Below, piece by piece: positions 33,330-49,174 of a stretch of 64,000 nucleotides of DNA; the first letter of the stretch is position 1; each line of letters starts with the position of its first letter. The notes below the pieces were generated by a model. That model was not told the DNA's origin. It ran no database searches and was given only the letters and a program-made list of their open reading frames with translations. The stretch comes from Tigriopus japonicus (lineage: Eukaryota; Arthropoda; Copepoda; Harpacticoida; Harpacticidae). The stretch is from the NCBI GenBank assembly GCA_010645155.1, contig JAAGOF010000088.1, positions 423,564 to 487,563 on the forward strand, given 5' to 3'. Both the position numbers and the translations under genes were made by a program.

Positions 33330-34636
33330 TCACCTCAGATCTAAGAAACGACGCATCAAAAATGAGAAAACAGGGGCAAGAATCTGTGAGCATTTCATCA
33401 GAAACTGAGATGTCACACCATCAGGTCCAGGAGAACTTGAGAGCTTTAAGCTCTTGATGGCCTCAAAAGTATCTTGATCTGTTACTAACAGATCCTCCAA
33501 TTGATTGTCCTGACTATCAATGCCAGGCTCATCAACAACATTACTACAGTCATGACCTGCTCTACCAACCCTTTTCGGAATTGAAAATACATTAGAGAAC
33601 TGATCTCCAAGCATATTAGCCATAACCTCACTATCATTGACGGTTTTATCGTCGACTTCAAAAGGTCCTACAGGATGCTTCATTTTTCTCTTTGTGTTTG
33701 CAAACGAGAAAAACGCCTTTGGATTAGTCTTAACCTCCTGGATCACTCTACTTTCCTTCTCTAACTGATCGGAATCTGGCTACTAGAAATAGATTTGAAG
33801 TACGTCGAAGTCTATTTGCAATCTGACAACTCCTTTTGAACAACTTCTTTCTAAACTTTGGAATTCTAGACAATGGCCCACCTTTTGGCGCCGTTTCTGC
33901 AATACATAGAGTCAAACAAACCTCCTGAAAAATGGAAATCAGCCTATTTATGGCGCCATCTATGGAGGGTTCCTGCTTCAAAATCGAAATCAAGTCCAAC
34001 TCTTCCAATCTTTCAACAATAAGAGGCCAATGTTCCTATTTGAACTTGAACTTTGCCAGACCCACCTTTTGTGCAGGTTTAACTCTAGAGCTCGCCGGCT
34101 TTTGAGTAATGGTCGACCCTCTCTCAAGAGTGTTATGATCTGACAGGCTACATGGGGCAACATGGACATACTGGATCAGATCAAGGTCAATGGAAAAAAA
34201 CTAAGTCCAGAACACTCTCTGCTCTGGTTGCAACACCAACGTGTTGAGAGAGATTACGCAAGATCGCAAGCTCTTCTAATTTTTCAAAAGACAGCGATGC
34301 TGTTTTCAAAATGGGAATGTACCCATCCGGACTAATCTCCCACTCAACAATGCTAGCCGGAAAATTGAAGTCGCCAACTACAAAGAGTCGAGAACAAACC
34401 TCTCGATCTAACTCCTTTCCAATGAATTGGAGAGCTGACAGAAATGAAGAAGAGCTACAAGAAGGTGGCCGAGACATTGTTACAACCGTAAGATCAAGGG
34501 CCTTAATATGACAAATCAAAACTTCTACTTCTCCATTCGACATTTGAACATGACTAAGAAGTAAGTCTTTCCTGACATAAAGACAGACATACGCCCCCAT
34601 GTGGGAAAATGGGATTGTCAGGCCGTACTTTATCAC
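33330..34636 (-). pseudogene. LINE ORF2 5' part: endonuclease domain, linker and start of RT, frameshifted
   Basis: The minus strand carries, in order: an endonuclease stretch (GAYVCLYVRKDL, RLFVVGDFNFP with the conserved GDFN, AESVLDLVFF), a linker (34008-33748), then AFFSFANTKRKMKHPVGPF, QFSNVFS and SSSPGPDGVTSQFLM, where RT begins. The frame breaks at about 34190 and 33747. The RT core that should follow is missing here; it is found, on the same strand, left of the gap. Family: jockey/CR1-like non-LTR element. Confidence 0.85.
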
Positions 34637-34880
34637 AACGAACTAGCCAAAAATCCACCTCCATTAGATGGAGGCAAAAGGCAGAGTCTCTGAAAATTGA
34701 GTTAAAAATACAGTAGTTACACTCGTCTTGATCATGTTGCCAGAATCAGTTCATCTGTTAAGAGAAATTTCTAGTCCATTCTAGATCAACTACAATTCTG
34801 TTGTAATTAAGAATTTCCAACTCATAGTGAATTTCCATAAAGTAGGTTAAAACATCTCGCCATAACATCCGGAATTAGTG

Positions 34881-35126
34881 GGTGAGACATGGTGTAGTTC
34901 GAACTGCGTCGGTTTGTCGTGCGAATGGCTGGGGTTTGATGCCGGATGACTGCCACCCTCCAAAATCAACTCTTAGGAGTCAAATTTAGCATTGAACCGT
35001 CTTTCAGTACAAACAATTACCAATATGTATACCATTGGCAGCCAAAATGTGGCAAGGAGCGGGAATATTCCTTCATGGAACACCCTTTATCAGTGATGTA
35101 CTGACTCCTTAATAAACAAACAAAAA
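34881..35126 (+). mobile_element. tRNA-derived SINE, copy 1
   Basis: The head ggtgagacatggtgtagttc has an A-box-like core, and ggggtttgatgccgg (about 34932-34946) resembles a B box. A non-tRNA body follows, and the end is aataaacaaacaaa. It lies between the LINE and the 3' end of the calcyphosin gene. Confidence 0.5.
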
Positions 35127-35525
35127 TCCGAAATTGTTTTTACCGCCATTTGGCAGATGGCCCTGATTGTCGCTTCAGCTCTTCATCGAAGTCCAACTTT
35201 GGCTTCTTCGAAAAGGCCACAAAGGGATCATTTTGAGGGCAAGAGATGGCACTCCACGCACTACAGCTTAAGCAAACGTAGTTTCATTTAAGTGACAAAA
35301 ACACGAGTGTGCTTTAAAATCCTTCATTGGCCAAATTTTAATTAATTGCAATCACAATTACATTGAATTGTGAGACGTTACAACTAAACGCCTCAACCCA
35401 CTGAAAAAGAATCTGGCATTGGAAAAGGAAATTCATAATTAATGCAGCTATCATGAAAACACTTAATTTAATGATTAGTATGCTCTGAACAAGAAATAGG
35501 GTACAAGGATCCTATTAACCAAACT

Positions 35526-40410
<4,885 letters not shown>

Positions 40411-42232
40411 TACTGTGAGGATGCTATTTCAAAACAAACTGAAACCAAATGGAGATGATGAACAGATGTGAAACACCTGTTTCAAATAAGCACTTAAAGG
40501 AGCTCAAGTTTGGAGCGAGTGCCAAAAGGTTTGAAGAAGGCTCCTTTATAAGAGGCCAACTTGATGACAAAGAGCCTTTATGCGGACGAAGAGAGAAAGT
40601 TTCTCGCGTGACTTTGGAAACCAGACAAATCTGGGACATACAGAACGATTTAGCTCACCTTTTGTTTCCTTAAAAATAGCAGAGTTTTGTGTGGTTGACT
40701 TGGACAAAAAAGGCCTTGTTTTGATATGCTTGAAGTGGAGTGATCAAGGCTTGGATCAATTTAGGAGTGCATTTCTGATGAGGGTAGTCGAAATGATGGT
40801 GCTTCAATGAGTTTTTAGTTCACCTTGGTTCCACGAAATTGTTGTCAGGCGTGCTTAAACTGAACTTGGAAGTGTACTACCTTCCTTGAGAGCCCTCTTT
40901 GCCTTCCAGGGAAGACCCATAAATGAATGACAAAGACAACCTGGAATGATTTCAACCCGCATATTAGGAATCACTTGCACTCAAGAGCCTAAGAATGAGT
41001 GAAGTGAATCAAAAAAATGGTACACCTAACCATGTGAAATGTTAAGCTTCAAAATAACATTAACAAATCCTTCCCTAATTTAGAGTAATCCATTGCCTTG
41101 TCAGGTGTCATCATTTCCAAGTTGAGTCAGAGCTTCTCTTTCAGTAAAAGAGATAGTGCTATTAGGACCGTGGAAAAATGCGTGTATGGGTCTTCGTTTC
41201 TCTCTCAATAAACGTCGTACAGGACCCGCAGGTACAACAAATGTGCTCGTTATCTCTTTCCATGATTGCATTATACGACTCCATCGAACCTTAAAGGGAC
41301 TTTGCTCAATTCCTTCCAGTGCACCTGAAAGCTTGAACCATCCCCCATGAACATGGAACAACAAAGCCAACGTCTGGCGTTAGGGAAATGTCGCTTAATT
41401 CTTTCATGTCGTTGGGAACCATCATTAATCAATTGAAGGCCATTGAGTCTAACAACAGGTTGACCTCAATCCTGGGGAGTGCTCGTCATTCGTATGTAGA
41501 TACCTGGATCTGGTGGGAGCGACCCCGTTCCAAATTCCTTTCAAGGTCGGGGACAAAGGCCTCTCTTCCAATTCAAAGTAATGAGAACGATCCAAGTTGA
41601 AGTGAGGCTAAAGGGAATTACTACACGTGGCCAAAAAATAGCTAGAATGGAAATGGATTTCAGGGAAGAAGTTCTTACATGTTCTTAATGAAAGCAGAAA
41701 CAAATCAATTTTTTTTCCGACGAATATCAATATTTCTTTTAGGCTTTATGGCATGAGTATGAACTGGAACAAAGATTGATTAAGTTTGGGGTTTGATGGT
41801 TTTGTTGCTGTTTCGAGGCGATTATTTTGCATCAAATATATGTTTTCAGTTAATAAATGTACTCGTCAGCCTTTCATGCGTGTATTTAAGGGAGAAAAAA
41901 AGATATTATGCGTTAAATAGAATAAGGCGAATGTTATAAAATAGAAATATATGGTGATGCAAAATTAAGTTGAAATGTCAGGCAAAAATTTAAGAAGAAA
42001 TAAAACACAAACTCATGATGAATTACAAAAAGAGGTAAATTGAAACGATCCGTCATGAAAATCTTGTAAAACTCAATCTTTGTGTCCGGAAATGACTTAA
42101 CGTAAACAAACATTTCAAACCTCACTTCCTTTCAAACTTCAAATTTCAAGCTCTTGTTTAATTGAAGGACTGTCAAAGTTATATATTTTGCGTAAACTTA
42201 CTAAACATTTTACTTTTCATTAGTAATGGACC
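40411..42232. other. Region upstream of the calcyphosin-like gene; one doubtful ORF
   Basis: Holds the promoter region of the minus gene starting at 40410. A 71-codon shadow pair at 40424-40673 is open on both strands and looks like chance. The one ORF of interest, at 41101-41370, is listed separately. Otherwise no gene was seen. Confidence 0.4.
41101..41370 (-). CDS. Unidentified ORF or exon, 89 codons
   Basis: The minus ORF has a composition unlike the surrounding AT-rich DNA and a protein-like residue mix (MALLFHVHGGWFKLSGALEG, VPAGPVRRLLREKRRP, FFHGPNSTISFTEREA). The minus-strand stretch just upstream (about 41375-41470) is also open in another frame (RIKRHFPNARRW), with stops further up. 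It could be a remnant of a gene or of an integrated element. I cannot assign a family. Confidence 0.2.
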   Translation of the reverse strand: MALLFHVHGGWFKLSGALEGIEQSPFKVRWSRIMQSWKEITSTFVVPAGPVRRLLREKRRPIHAFFHGPNSTISFTEREALTQLGNDDT

Positions 42233-42490
42233 AAAAGGGGCCTTTACCCAAACCAAAGCAGCTGTTTGCAAAATCATATCAAGCTAAATTCAATTTAAAA
42301 CCTATATTGCCCATTTGTTTGAAGCTGGGCAATCGCAGGTTCCAAAAAAGTAAAAAAAAAATAAACAAAAAAATAAGATATATTTGAACCAAAAGATATT
42401 TGACTTGGTTGTCAAACTCCTTTCTTTAAAGTGAACGTTTGATTCAACTTTTGGTAGGCAAACTCAAGCCGAAAGCACTTTCGGCCCATC
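42233..42490. repeat. Repeat related to the hAT-like MITE at 15651
   Basis: The ends aatggaccaaaagggg... and ...ccgaaagcactttcggccca with ttgtcaaactc in the middle match the layout of 15651-15972. The TIRs are degenerate and no target duplication is visible. Confidence 0.4.
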
Positions 42491-42670
42491 CATATTTTCC
42501 ATTATTACCACACTAAAATGCAAGAATGATAGAACTATAGGTAGTTCTTCAATAGTATATTCTAATCTCTTTCTTGAGCAATTTCATAAAATGGTCGGCC
42601 AAAAACTTGTAATGGGAAAAAGCACTGTTTTATTTGATTCTAATGAAACCCCGAATGAATGGGATATGAC

Positions 42671-43772
42671 TAGGGACGGGCAGAAAGTGCAAATAATCTT
42701 ACCCTTTTAGTTACCAAAAGTTGCAAAAAAATGTGCCCAAAAGTGCAAAACGAAGTGCAGAAAAATGTTGAAAGTGCAAATAAATTTTAAAAAAGAGCAA
42801 ATAAATGTCGCAAAAAGAGCAAATAACTGTCAAAAAGAGCAAATAAATGTCGCAAAAAGAGCAAATAAATGTCAAAAGAGCAAATAAGTGTCAGAGAAGA
42901 GCAAATAAATGTCAAAAAAGAGTAAATAACTTGCATTTGGACTTAAACGTCATTCATGGAGTACCCACAGCTCCTATTTGAGCAGAAGTCATTTACAAGT
43001 TACGAGTTCTATTAATTAGGTCACTAGCAAAAAGGATGTGAAGTCATGAAAAATACTCTAGTCAACAATCTTCTGAATTTCTCATTCCTAAGGTGGTCTC
43101 ATGGATGTATGTACCTAAAATATTATCGAAATATATTTAGCAATTGTTTTATATGGCTTTACATCACTCCGTTTTCGTCCTTCAAGTTGTTTAAAAATAG
43201 ACAATGAAAATTGAACAGAAAAATACCCACGTGTGCCTAACAATTGTATCAAAGAAAATGGTCCTAAATGTGTTTTATGCATGTTTTTAGTGACATTACT
43301 TCAATATTTGGCCCATGGCCTAATTACCAGAACTCAATTTTAAATGTGGCATTCATTGTCTCATCACATCTATATTGTTTGTAGATCCTTCCATTACCAT
43401 AACATGAGTTGCTTTAGGTTTGCTATTTGTTGGTTGCATGGAATGAGATTCTTTTGTCTAATCTTTAGTTTAATAAACGGGATGTTATAGTTAAAGCCAA
43501 GATGGTGAATAAAGTGTGAGGTTTGCGTCTGAAATGCACATATTTCTTCAAGGTGCTAAGAATGGTTGATTGCAAATGCAAGCTTTTTCGACTAGTGCAA
43601 AATTTGATCTTGAAAATAAAAATTCTTTCAAAAGCCACTACATTTTCTTAACAATTTGTCAATTTTGGCCAAAAACGCAAATAAAAAGTGCAAATAAAGG
43701 TGAAAAGTGCAAAAGTGCAGAAAAATGGGTTTATGTTACCAAAAATATTTTTACACTATTTGCCCGTCCCTA
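42671..43772. mobile_element. Non-autonomous hAT element, TIR tagggacgggc, perfect 8-bp target duplication (copy 1)
   Basis: Begins tagggacgggcagaaagtgc and ends gcactatttgcccgtcccta. Flanked by gatatgac on both sides (42663-42670 and 43773-43780). The left subterminal part has about six copies of a 20-bp unit, agagcaaataaatgtcaaaa (42775-42935). The interior shares sequence with 60772-61453 and with palindromic family D. No transposase ORF. Confidence 0.9.
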
Positions 43773-43780
43773 GATATGAC

Positions 43781-44255
43781 AAAGGTTGCTTCAAGTGAGC
43801 ATTTTAAATCTTACCGCTAGTGGTAAAACAGGGCTGCGTTGCTCAGCCCAATTTGGTGAATTCAATTTTTTTCCCCATTTAATCGTCCATTCAGTGATTC
43901 AAGAAACGATCTATATTTAAAGTATTGATACCTTTGCTTACACCTGATTGATTATATGCTGAGTTTATTTACAAGAAAATGAGTCATCTGAAATCAAATA
44001 ATTCCAGACAGAAACATTGAAAACTATTTCATTTCCCCTAAACAAATCCACATCTTTAAATTATTGTTTTGATTAATGGTTAAGTCCTATTTTTTGCAAA
44101 AGCACAAGGCTTAGTTAATTACTTCAAATTATCATTTCTATACTTTATTTAATTGTTTTACTTTAATTAATTCAATCACCCTAAAACTAAATTATCCGTA
44201 TAACTGACCCAATTCCAGTCATGGATCTTTACATGAAATATCGATCAGGAGACTG
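43781..44255. mobile_element. MITE family A, copy 3, right end lost
   Basis: Starts aaaggttgcttcaagtgagc immediately after the target duplication of the hAT element, and follows the family through cagtgattc and gaaatatcgat, where it breaks off. The mirrored right terminus is absent. Confidence 0.7.
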
Positions 44256-45107
44256 TCAGCACTTTTACCTGTCGTTTAAAGTTTGAAAGTCACAACCTCG
44301 TTTCATTTGGCCTTGTTTATTTCCATTTTTACAGAACAAAACTCTATTATATCAAAAGAAAGATGGTTTTAAGAAAAAGCCGCAAAGCAATATTATTTTC
44401 GAAATGTGCGATTGACCATCGTTTCTTTTCCCCTTTAAATATTCAAGTTAAATTGTGCTGAACCGTTGCTAGCTCCTTCATCGATGGTAAAGGGATTGTA
44501 AGGTCGCCTAACAAAAGAATTAATCTCTGAAAATGAAAAAAAAATCATGGCAGAACTGAAACTCACGAAACCTTTTTTTCGCACTAGTCTTCTCAGCCAA
44601 AAAGTTGCCACTTTATGATGGTGACGTCAAAGACATAGAGTGATGGGAAATTCCCTTTGCAGTGAAAAATGAGCCTTTGTACCCTCTCTCCATTCCTTCA
44701 AACACCGAGATATTCAAGTTGCATCCTTACATCGTCACCGAACTGTAATTTAACCAACTGCATATGTTCGTCGACAAACACATCGCCTTTCAGGGTGATG
44801 AATCGCACTCAAATCCATTCATTCGACCTGTGACTAACCACATGGAATTTCTTTGTCGCACGAACCACCGTAATTACTCATGTAGACTTTACCCGGTAAA
44901 ATTCGATCTCACCCGCAAACCATGGCCAAAATCTTTGACATGGATCCCTTTCTCTGCCATCTTTTCTTTCCTTCACTAATGCCTTTTGCACTTGAGTGAG
45001 TGCATGTAACGGTTACGAATTCGCTTTGCTTTGCTACTCTGCAGAGAACTTAGTAGGCATCCCAACGAATATCCGTGACAGAAGTCACTCCAAAGGCCTC
45101 CTGTGCA
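44256..45107. promoter_or_regulatory. Upstream region of the ZIP9-type gene
   Basis: No gene seen. A full CRE-like tgacgtca occurs at about 44622-44629, some 480 bp before the ATG at 45108. An in-frame TAG at 45054 closes the frame upstream of the start. Use of this site is inference. Confidence 0.35.
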
Positions 45108-46061
45108 ATGGTAGAAGAGGTCCAAGAAGGCCAGGCTAGTGAGGCCTTGGGGGGCGATCCCTCTTCGGCTCGGAACGTCCTTCAGCTTCTGGCCTTTTGT
45201 CTGGTCATGCTCGTGGGTTCGTATTTTGCGGGTTCCATTCCGCTGTACATGCCGCTCAATGAAGAGAAGTTGCAGTTGGTCTCCGTTATGGGAGCGGGGT
45301 TATTGGTGGGCACGGCCCTGGCCGTGATCATTCCTGAGGGCATGCAGGCCTTGATTAAGGCCTCCCAAGCTCACGCCTCACGAAGTCATCACCATGAGGG
45401 AGTTCATGACAATCACGATGCCTTTGAAGGCTTGGATCGAAGCATTGGCATGGCTTTGGTCCTGGGGTTTCTCTTCATGCTTCTCATTGATCAACTGGCC
45501 TCAAAGGCTTCCAAATCGGATTTGGAGGCCAATGCCTCGGCCTTGGCTGGCCGGAATGTGTCTTGGACCACAACTTTGGGGTTAGTGGTCCATGCAGCGG
45601 CCGATGGGATCGCTTTAGGAGCTGCTAGTTCCACGAGGCATGCCGATATTGAGTTCATCGTGTTTTTAGCCATCATGTTGCACAAGGCTCCGGCTGCGTT
45701 CGGTTTGACCTCGTTTCTGATGAGGGAAGGCCTGGATAAGGCCAAGATCCGACGTCATTTGCTCGTGTTTTCCATGTCGGCTCCGGCTTTGGCCTTTTTT
45801 ACTTACACGTGGTTGGGTGCCTCGGGTCAAGGTCGACGAATGGACACCATGCACGCCACGGGATTGGCTATGTTGTTCAGTGCGGGCACGTTTCTCTTTG
45901 TGGCTACGGTTCATGTTCTGCCGGAAATCATGTCCAAGGGAACCAATAATGGCCCGGGTCCCGGACATTCCCATTCGGTTGGATTCGGCAAAATTGAGAT
46001 CGTGATGTTGGTGATCGGGATTGCACTCCCCTTGATATTAACCATGGGCCATCACCATTAG
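45108..46061 (+). CDS. SLC39A9: ZIP9-type zinc transporter (SLC39A9), intronless, 317 aa
   Basis: A ZIP-family metal importer; ZIP9 acts at the Golgi and plasma membrane in other animals. The ATG at 45108 is chosen because the longer frame begins with GTG at 45075 and is closed by TAG at 45054. Family landmarks: membrane segment 1 (about 24-45), GAGLLVGTALAVIIPEG (62-78), a cytosolic His-rich loop SRSHHHEGVHDNH (91-103), membrane segment at 112-129, TTTLGLVVHAAADGIALGAA (154-173, with the metal-site His162 and Asp166), IMLHKAPAAFG (189-199, His192), GLAMLFSAGTFLFVATVHVLPE (252-273) and a final segment ending TMGHHH. Human ZIP9 is about 307 aa, so the length is right. Single exon, convergent with the MTHFSD-type gene 900 bp away. 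AATAAA at 46366-46371 is a likely poly(A) signal. Confidence 0.95.
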   Translation: MVEEVQEGQASEALGGDPSSARNVLQLLAFCLVMLVGSYFAGSIPLYMPLNEEKLQLVSVMGAGLLVGTALAVIIPEGMQALIKASQAHASRSHHHEGVHDNHDAFEGLDRSIGMALVLGFLFMLLIDQLASKASKSDLEANASALAGRNVSWTTTLGLVVHAAADGIALGAASSTRHADIEFIVFLAIMLHKAPAAFGLTSFLMREGLDKAKIRRHLLVFSMSAPALAFFTYTWLGASGQGRRMDTMHATGLAMLFSAGTFLFVATVHVLPEIMSKGTNNGPGPGHSHSVGFGKIEIVMLVIGIALPLILTMGHHH

Positions 46062-46968
46062 CCGTGCAATGAATCCGGATCAAAGACATACACAATACAC
46101 AGACACACCACCGACCTACAAATTCATTCAGAAATTGTTATTTCTGTGACAAAGTGGACAAAAGCGTCCGTTCGTTGGTTGGCGATTTGACCGCAACATT
46201 TGGTGTCACATTGGACCCGCCACGACGACCTTCCAGTATTCATAGTTGTGAAGTTTAAGTTTTTAAGGCACGGGCCATTTAGACCTAGACTTGGCTCCTG
46301 GTTCATTTCAAACCCAGGGGATATTTATATTGTTGATAACGAGTGTTGTTTATTGAACTATAACTAATAAACAAGTTGATAATAATGGCCGTATTTGACA
46401 TTTGCGATTTAATTTGCTCAGATTTGAGATTACTCTTTTTTATTACATATAGCTTTTCACATTAATCCCTTCAAAGTAGAAATTTATCATGGCAAACTAG
46501 ATACTTTTACAATGTATCAGTGAAGGGTAAAAACATTACAAATGCAATCATCATCTTAACAATAGAGAGCATAGCAATAAAGAATAGTCTTTATAATTTA
46601 TTCAGTCCACCAAAAGACCACCTCTCCATAATGTTGAAAACTGTGAAGTTGAACTAGTTTCTGTTAGAAAAAAATGAGCGATATATTTTAGCCTAAATCT
46701 GACCTAGTAAAATCTTTAGTCTAATCTTTGGTGTGCCAAGCTTAAGAGGTCGACATTAGAAAAAAACATAAACGCATACCTTGATTTAGAGTTATTTTTT
46801 AAGACCACTTTCTGTACTGAGATTTGAACGATCTTAGCCGCTTTACATTGGTAATCTTTGCATTCAAATGAATTTTTGAATATCTGAAATTCACCGCGTA
46901 TTTAACATTTTTTTTTACGTTTAGACACTTCTTGCTCTCGGATCCCATAACTCAAATCCGCCCAGATC
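46062..46968. other. Shared 3' region of two convergent genes
   Basis: Holds the 3' UTR of the ZIP9-type gene (AATAAA at 46366-46371) and the 3' side of the minus MTHFSD-type gene. AT-rich; no ORF with a motif. Confidence 0.5.
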
Positions 46969-47808
46969 TTAATCCGAATCTGAATCATCTCTGGCCTCAT
47001 CTTGCCTTTTCAGCTCGGCCAAAATTGGAATGTTCATCATTTTGGTTCCATCAAAATAGACCCAATCAATTTGACCTTTGGGTTTGGGCAATTTCTTTTT
47101 CACTTCAATGATCCGCCTAGGCGTGACTATGATATCCACAGGCAAATCAAAAGCATTCATCAAGCTTGCGGGGAGCTCTTCCTCGGAAACAATCTGATCC
47201 TCATGGACTGTGGTAGCTATCACGGTGGTCTCATTGACGGCTCCCGCACGCCAAAGGATGGCCCATTCCAGTTCGGCCAATTGCTCACCTTTACCCAAAC
47301 GAACCCCTTTCTCACTGACAGCCACACTCCCAACCACAACCAGGTCAATGAAGAGACCAGGAGGCCAGGTTTTGAAGCCCAAACTTTTGCCATTGGCATT
47401 TCCCCCGGCTTGGTATGACGAAGCCTCGCGCCACTTGCTTGATTTGCCCTCCCCATCCAATTGTAAGCAGATGGATTCCGAAGTCATGGTCTTGCTTGGA
47501 ATGATCAAAAGTTGTTCCATTTCATCAAGAATGTGTCTCCTTAGAGGTTGTTGTGCCAACGAGGGATTGATCTTGATGACTTGGGCAGCTTCAAATGTGG
47601 GATGGCTTTTCAAGCGATTGGCGGCCTGGTCATGACCTTCAAAGAAGGGAATCTTTTTTTGAGCTAGTCGTTGGCCTTTAAAAGACGGAAGAATCAAATT
47701 GTTCGTCAACATGGCGGTCCAAATCTGTTGCCGAATTTCCTCTTTTTGACGGCCAGCTTTGTCCAAGACCAATTTCTCCAAATCGCCTGCTAGACCTTCA
47801 ACTGACAT
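46969..47808 (-). CDS. MTHFSD: MTHFSD-type protein (5-formyl-THF cyclo-ligase-like domain), intronless, 279 aa
   Basis: ATG at 47806-47808; stop at 46969. The fold is that of 5-formyltetrahydrofolate cyclo-ligase-like proteins. Landmarks: IRQQIWTAMLTNNL (25-38), KIPFFEGHDQAA (52-63), VIKINPSLAQQPLRRHIL (77-94), PPGLFIDLVVVGSVAVSEKG (149-168), VRLGKGEQLAELEW (169-182), the loop VHEDQIV (201-207) and FDLPVDIIVTPRRII (220-234). These match MTHFSD rather than the true cyclo-ligase MTHFS. In vertebrates MTHFSD adds a C-terminal RNA-recognition motif; here the protein ends in an acidic EARDDSDSD tail without one. Its biochemical activity is not established in any species known to me. Single exon. 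Confidence 0.92.
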   Translation of the reverse strand: MSVEGLAGDLEKLVLDKAGRQKEEIRQQIWTAMLTNNLILPSFKGQRLAQKKIPFFEGHDQAANRLKSHPTFEAAQVIKINPSLAQQPLRRHILDEMEQLLIIPSKTMTSESICLQLDGEGKSSKWREASSYQAGGNANGKSLGFKTWPPGLFIDLVVVGSVAVSEKGVRLGKGEQLAELEWAILWRAGAVNETTVIATTVHEDQIVSEEELPASLMNAFDLPVDIIVTPRRIIEVKKKLPKPKGQIDWVYFDGTKMMNIPILAELKRQDEARDDSDSD

Positions 47809-48868
47809 TTTAACTTCTTTTGTCCGTTTTGGTTGCTCTTTAGATTGAACTGATACTCAAATTGTACAAGCCTTTCACATGCATTTACAAAAGCTAAACA
47901 AATAGGAGACTGAAGCTGTGGACTGAAGTCCAGGCACGGAAATCGTATTTCACGCACGATAGGATTATGAGTAGAGACAGAAAGTTAAGACGAATAAAAC
48001 TGTCAAATTAGACAAAAAAAGACAAATGAAATTACCTGATAAGACGAATAAAATTGCCCAATTAGACGAAAAAAGACGAAAAAAAACTGACAAACACGAA
48101 AAAAAAGACGAAAAAAACTGATCTACACGGCAAAAAAAGACTAATGAATTGCCTGTAAAGAGGATTAATAAAATTGCTGTCCATAACGTAGACAAAATGT
48201 GTGGCCCAATTGAGGGGAAACAGCTGCACCCTTGTGCAAAACGGCAAAATCTACAAAGTTAACAAACGGAAAAGTGCCAAATAAGCAAGAAATGGTCAGT
48301 GGAACATATAAATTTAAAAAAAAAACAAGAGCTAAAAACCGCCCTTATTTCAACGTTTTCAATAGAGCAATATTTAGAAGCAGATTTGCTGACATTAATT
48401 CTTCGAATAGTCAGATCCAATCCAATTTTCTTTCTTTGTGTTAAGAAACTCTACAAGTTAAAATGTAAGTGTGGATCATCAAGTTTTTTTAATTGAAAAA
48501 TATTGACCAAATAATTGTATATCTAATCGATAAAAGCAAAAAATAAAAACAAAGGCATCAAATTTCCCTCCAACTTCGAACCATTTAAAATGCATTTTTA
48601 AAAAAGCTGCTAATAGATTTCTGTTTTGCTTGATTTCCACACTCTCAAGGTCATTCCAGTTCAGAGGATTGTTTCCAAATTACCAAGAGGGATGGAAATG
48701 GGCACATTATTTTTGAGAAATTGTAAGGAACAGTAAAGCTTCAAGCAATTAAAACCGCAACAGGATTTGATTTTGTTGACCATTTTCACTTTTGACCGGG
48801 TTATGCAATGTGCACCAACAGCACCCATGGACCAAGACAACCACATCTATCTGTGACACTCGTGGAGG
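47809..48868. repeat. Intergenic DNA with a low-complexity gacgaaaaaa region
   Basis: 47960-48190 is built of irregular repeats of agacgaataaaattg and gacgaaaaaa. The opposite strand gives Phe/Leu/Ser-rich spurious ORFs. Nothing gene-like was seen in the rest. Confidence 0.5.
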
Positions 48869-49174
48869 CTAGTCCACACGACACCCTACCTTCACCTTTT
48901 TGAGTGCGGGCTGCCAGGGGTCGGGGGTGTTATTGCTTTGGGGCGACACGTCAAGCGGAGCCACCTTCTTGTGATTATGGATGAGAAGAAGACGACCTCG
49001 GTTAGCAACCGCAACATTTTGCTGACCATCGAAGTCCAAAAGCATTTTAATACATTTTGGATGAGGGCTTCTTGTGATTCCAATAAAACAGACGATCAAA
49101 GACTTACACTTAAAAAACATTTGAGCATCTGAAAAGTTTTGCCCAAGTTTTCCAATGAAAAATTTGGAAGACAA
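48869..49174 (-). CDS. Possible terminal exon of unknown gene
   Basis: The minus frame reads KCIKMLLDFDGQQNVAVANR, GRLLLIHNHKKVAPLDV and ends KVKVGCRVD stop, with a protein-like mix in otherwise AT-rich DNA. A candidate acceptor (ggaatcacaag) lies at about 49071. I found no partner exon and no family. Chance is a real alternative. Confidence 0.2.
   Translation of the reverse strand: MSSKFFIGKLGQNFSDAQMFFKCKSLIVCFIGITRSPHPKCIKMLLDFDGQQNVAVANRGRLLLIHNHKKVAPLDVSPQSNNTPDPWQPALKKVKVGCRVD

Noticed and set aside
42775..42935. CRISPR-like array of regularly spaced repeats
   Set aside because: Units are contiguous, diverged and inside a hAT element; there are no unique spacers and the genome is eukaryotic.
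45075..45107. Longer N-terminus of the ZIP9-type protein from GTG at 45075
   Set aside because: GTG is not a normal start in animals; the ATG at 45108 gives a protein of the usual family length.
45491..45974. Minus ORFs under the ZIP9-type gene
   Set aside because: Antisense shadows of a GC-rich coding exon.
47965..48247. Phe/Ser-rich minus ORFs
   Set aside because: They arise from the low-complexity gacgaaaaaa tract.
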